A DNA stretch of 64,000 nt from Phytopseudomonas argentinensis. GTDB taxonomy: Bacteria; Pseudomonadota; Gammaproteobacteria; Pseudomonadales; Pseudomonadaceae. The notes beneath the pieces were generated by a model. It searched no databases and was not told where the DNA came from. It was given only the letters and a program-made list of their open reading frames with translations. Shown here one piece after another: positions 62,715-64,000 of this stretch (within the stretch, counting starts at the first letter, position 1; each line of letters begins with the position of its first letter). Made by a program: the position numbers and the translations under genes. The stretch lies in NCBI RefSeq assembly GCF_900113905.1, contig NZ_FORC01000002.1, positions 310,001-374,000 on the forward strand, in the 5' to 3' direction.

Positions 62715-63918
62715 GCCCCTTTCGACAGGTATCCGCGTGGAAGGTGGCGTGGTCAACTTCCCGGTGCACTTCATGCGCGGCGGCACCTCCACCGGCCTGG
62801 TGATCGACGAACGCTGTGCCCCTCAGGACATCGTTCTGCGCGAGGAACTGCTGCGTCACCTGATGGGCGTGCCGCTGCAAGGCGAGCTGCCCGGCAACCG
62901 CCAGCTCACCGGCCTGGGCCGCGGCCCGGCGACCAGCAACAAGGTGTTCTTCGTCGAGCTGGAAAACGCCGAGGGCAAGCTGCGCCTGGTCAGCACCCTG
63001 GCGCAACTGGCCGCCAGCCACTCGACCATCGACTGGAGCGTGAACTGCGGCAACATGTCGTCGGCGCTGCCGCTGTGGGCGCTGGACGTGGGGCTGGCCG
63101 ACGGTGCGAGCGGTGATTTCGAGATCGACATCCGCAACACCAACACCGGGGTGATCTCCACCGGCCGGGTTCTGCGCGATGCCGACAACGCGCTGCGCAA
63201 GGTGGCGATTCCCGGCGTGCCGGGGCACTTCCCAGGCGTGGACCTGTTCCTGCATCACCCGGTCGGTGCCAAGACCGGTGCCTTGCTGCCGACCGGCAAT
63301 GCGCTCGACGAGATCCTCGGTCACCCGGTGTCCTGCGTGGATGTGGCGGTGCCCATGGTGATCATCGACGCGGAGTCCTTCGGCAAGACGGCGCGCGAGC
63401 CGCTCGCCGAACTGGAGGCCGATAGCGCCTTCATGCAAGCGCTGCGCGAGGTGTGGATCGAGGCGGGGCTGCGCATGGGCCTGAAGAAACGCAGCGGCGA
63501 GTTGATGAGCCGCGAGGACATCAGCCGCAGCGAAACCATCCCCAAAGTATGCATCATCGGCCCGGCTGCGGCCGGCGGAACGCTCTCGGTACGCTACTTC
63601 ACCCCGCAGACGCTGCACGCCTCGATGGCGGTGTCCGGTGGCTGCTGCCTGGCCGCCGCCACGCTGATACCGGGCACCGTCGCCGCCCGCCTGGCTGCCG
63701 CCACACCGCAAGTCGGCGAGCAGTTCGCCGAGTTCGCCGTGGCCATGGAAAACCCTGCCGGCACCCTCGATGCCACGGTGGTGGCCCGTGATGCCGGCGC
63801 CGGGCTGGAGGTCAGAACCGTGGCCTACCGGCGCAGCGCCCAGGTGCTGCAGCGCGGCCATGTGCCGCTGTATAACGCGTCGCAGCAACTGGCGGCAGCG
63901 CTGATGGCGTTGATGTAG
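62707..63918 (+). CDS. PrpF-family isomerase (4-oxalomesaconate tautomerase-like)
   Basis: A 403-residue protein of the PrpF family: FPVHFMRGGTSTGLVID with the conserved RGGTS motif, TGLGRGPATSNKVFFV, DWSVNCGNMSSA with a conserved Cys, and PVSCVDVAVPMVIIDA. PrpF proteins isomerise double bonds in aconitate-like acids (methylaconitate isomerase, 4-oxalomesaconate tautomerase). A MarR regulator overlaps its start. The remaining 82 bases of the window hold only part of an intergenic region. Confidence 0.85.
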   Translation: MHEPLSTGIRVEGGVVNFPVHFMRGGTSTGLVIDERCAPQDIVLREELLRHLMGVPLQGELPGNRQLTGLGRGPATSNKVFFVELENAEGKLRLVSTLAQLAASHSTIDWSVNCGNMSSALPLWALDVGLADGASGDFEIDIRNTNTGVISTGRVLRDADNALRKVAIPGVPGHFPGVDLFLHHPVGAKTGALLPTGNALDEILGHPVSCVDVAVPMVIIDAESFGKTAREPLAELEADSAFMQALREVWIEAGLRMGLKKRSGELMSREDISRSETIPKVCIIGPAAAGGTLSVRYFTPQTLHASMAVSGGCCLAAATLIPGTVAARLAAATPQVGEQFAEFAVAMENPAGTLDATVVARDAGAGLEVRTVAYRRSAQVLQRGHVPLYNASQQLAAALMALM

Positions 63919-64000
63919 GGGCGCCGGAGCGAGACCCGGCGTCTGGTATTCAATAACGGGCGCCTCCGGTTTACGGCCGACCAAACTGTTGATCACAGCG

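Noticed and set aside
62461..63996. Long minus-strand open frame of about 511 codons
   Set aside because: It lies antisense to the MarR and PrpF-family genes, whose proteins have clear family motifs; long antisense frames are expected in GC-rich Pseudomonas DNA.

Overview
The window looks like a chromosomal segment of a Pseudomonas species that is probably not P. aeruginosa. The genome is GC-rich and densely coding, with short operons and many divergent regulator/target pairs. Several genes are Pseudomonas hallmarks: the olsB-olsA ornithine-lipid pair, a XenB-type ene-reductase, a 534-residue LOV histidine kinase with the same length and architecture as the blue-light receptor of P. syringae, and acpH. 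No rRNA, tRNA, CRISPR array, prophage or complete insertion sequence was seen. Mobile-type signals are confined to small non-coding repeats.

Layout. 1-5.9 kb: the end of an epimerase, a coiled-coil membrane protein, an ArsR regulator with xenB, acpH, and a GntR-type regulator divergent from an AbrB-family membrane protein. 5.9-6.4 kb: a REP hairpin and the first copy of a roughly 280-bp dispersed repeat; the second copy is at 51.6 kb. 6.4-11.3 kb: olsA and olsB, a small zinc-ribbon membrane protein, an ODP-type diiron metallo-beta-lactamase-fold protein, a phospholipase D/cardiolipin-synthase-like protein and a hemerythrin. 11.3-15.9 kb: two divergent hybrid sensor kinases, one with several PAS domains and one with a LOV photosensor. 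16-22 kb: a small unknown protein, a thioesterase, a second ene-reductase, an unrecognised protein translationally coupled to a zinc-ribbon alpha/beta hydrolase, and an orphan NolX/HrpK-like protein with a small partner. 22-30.9 kb: a YdgA-like protein, a TonB receptor with a Fur box, a GNAT, an Fsr-like exporter, a diguanylate cyclase and a GGCT-like protein.

30.9-44.7 kb holds two catabolic-looking clusters. The first is LysR / SDR / SDR / class III aminotransferase / glutamine-synthetase-like ligase, followed by Lrp and a cysteine desulfurase. The second is LysR / MHS transporter / class II aldolase / D-hydroxyacid dehydrogenase / histone-deacetylase-like amidohydrolase. Neither substrate is known. 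In the first cluster, inverted copies of a small element with terminal inverted repeats sit exactly after the stop codons of both SDR genes.

44.9-54 kb: a DUF2231 protein with a PQQ-type sugar dehydrogenase, a MITE-like element of about 319 bp, OsmC, a small secreted-protein pair divergent from an AraC regulator, TerC with a leader that can form alternative hairpins, a lipoprotein, a NudK-like hydrolase with an extra C-terminal domain, and a GlxA-type regulator. 54-59.6 kb: a second-messenger locus with GAF/HD-GYP, FecR-domain protein, OmpA-like lipoprotein and CHASE2-nucleotide cyclase. 59.8-64 kb: a LysR/aldo-keto reductase pair, a GNAT, and a MarR regulator overlapping a PrpF-family isomerase.

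The best candidates for undescribed biology are the FecR/OmpA/CHASE2-cyclase/HD-GYP locus, the two-gene hydrolase operon, the two catabolic clusters, the TerC leader and the three families of small non-coding repeats. All gene functions are assigned by recognising families from protein sequence; no database search was run.
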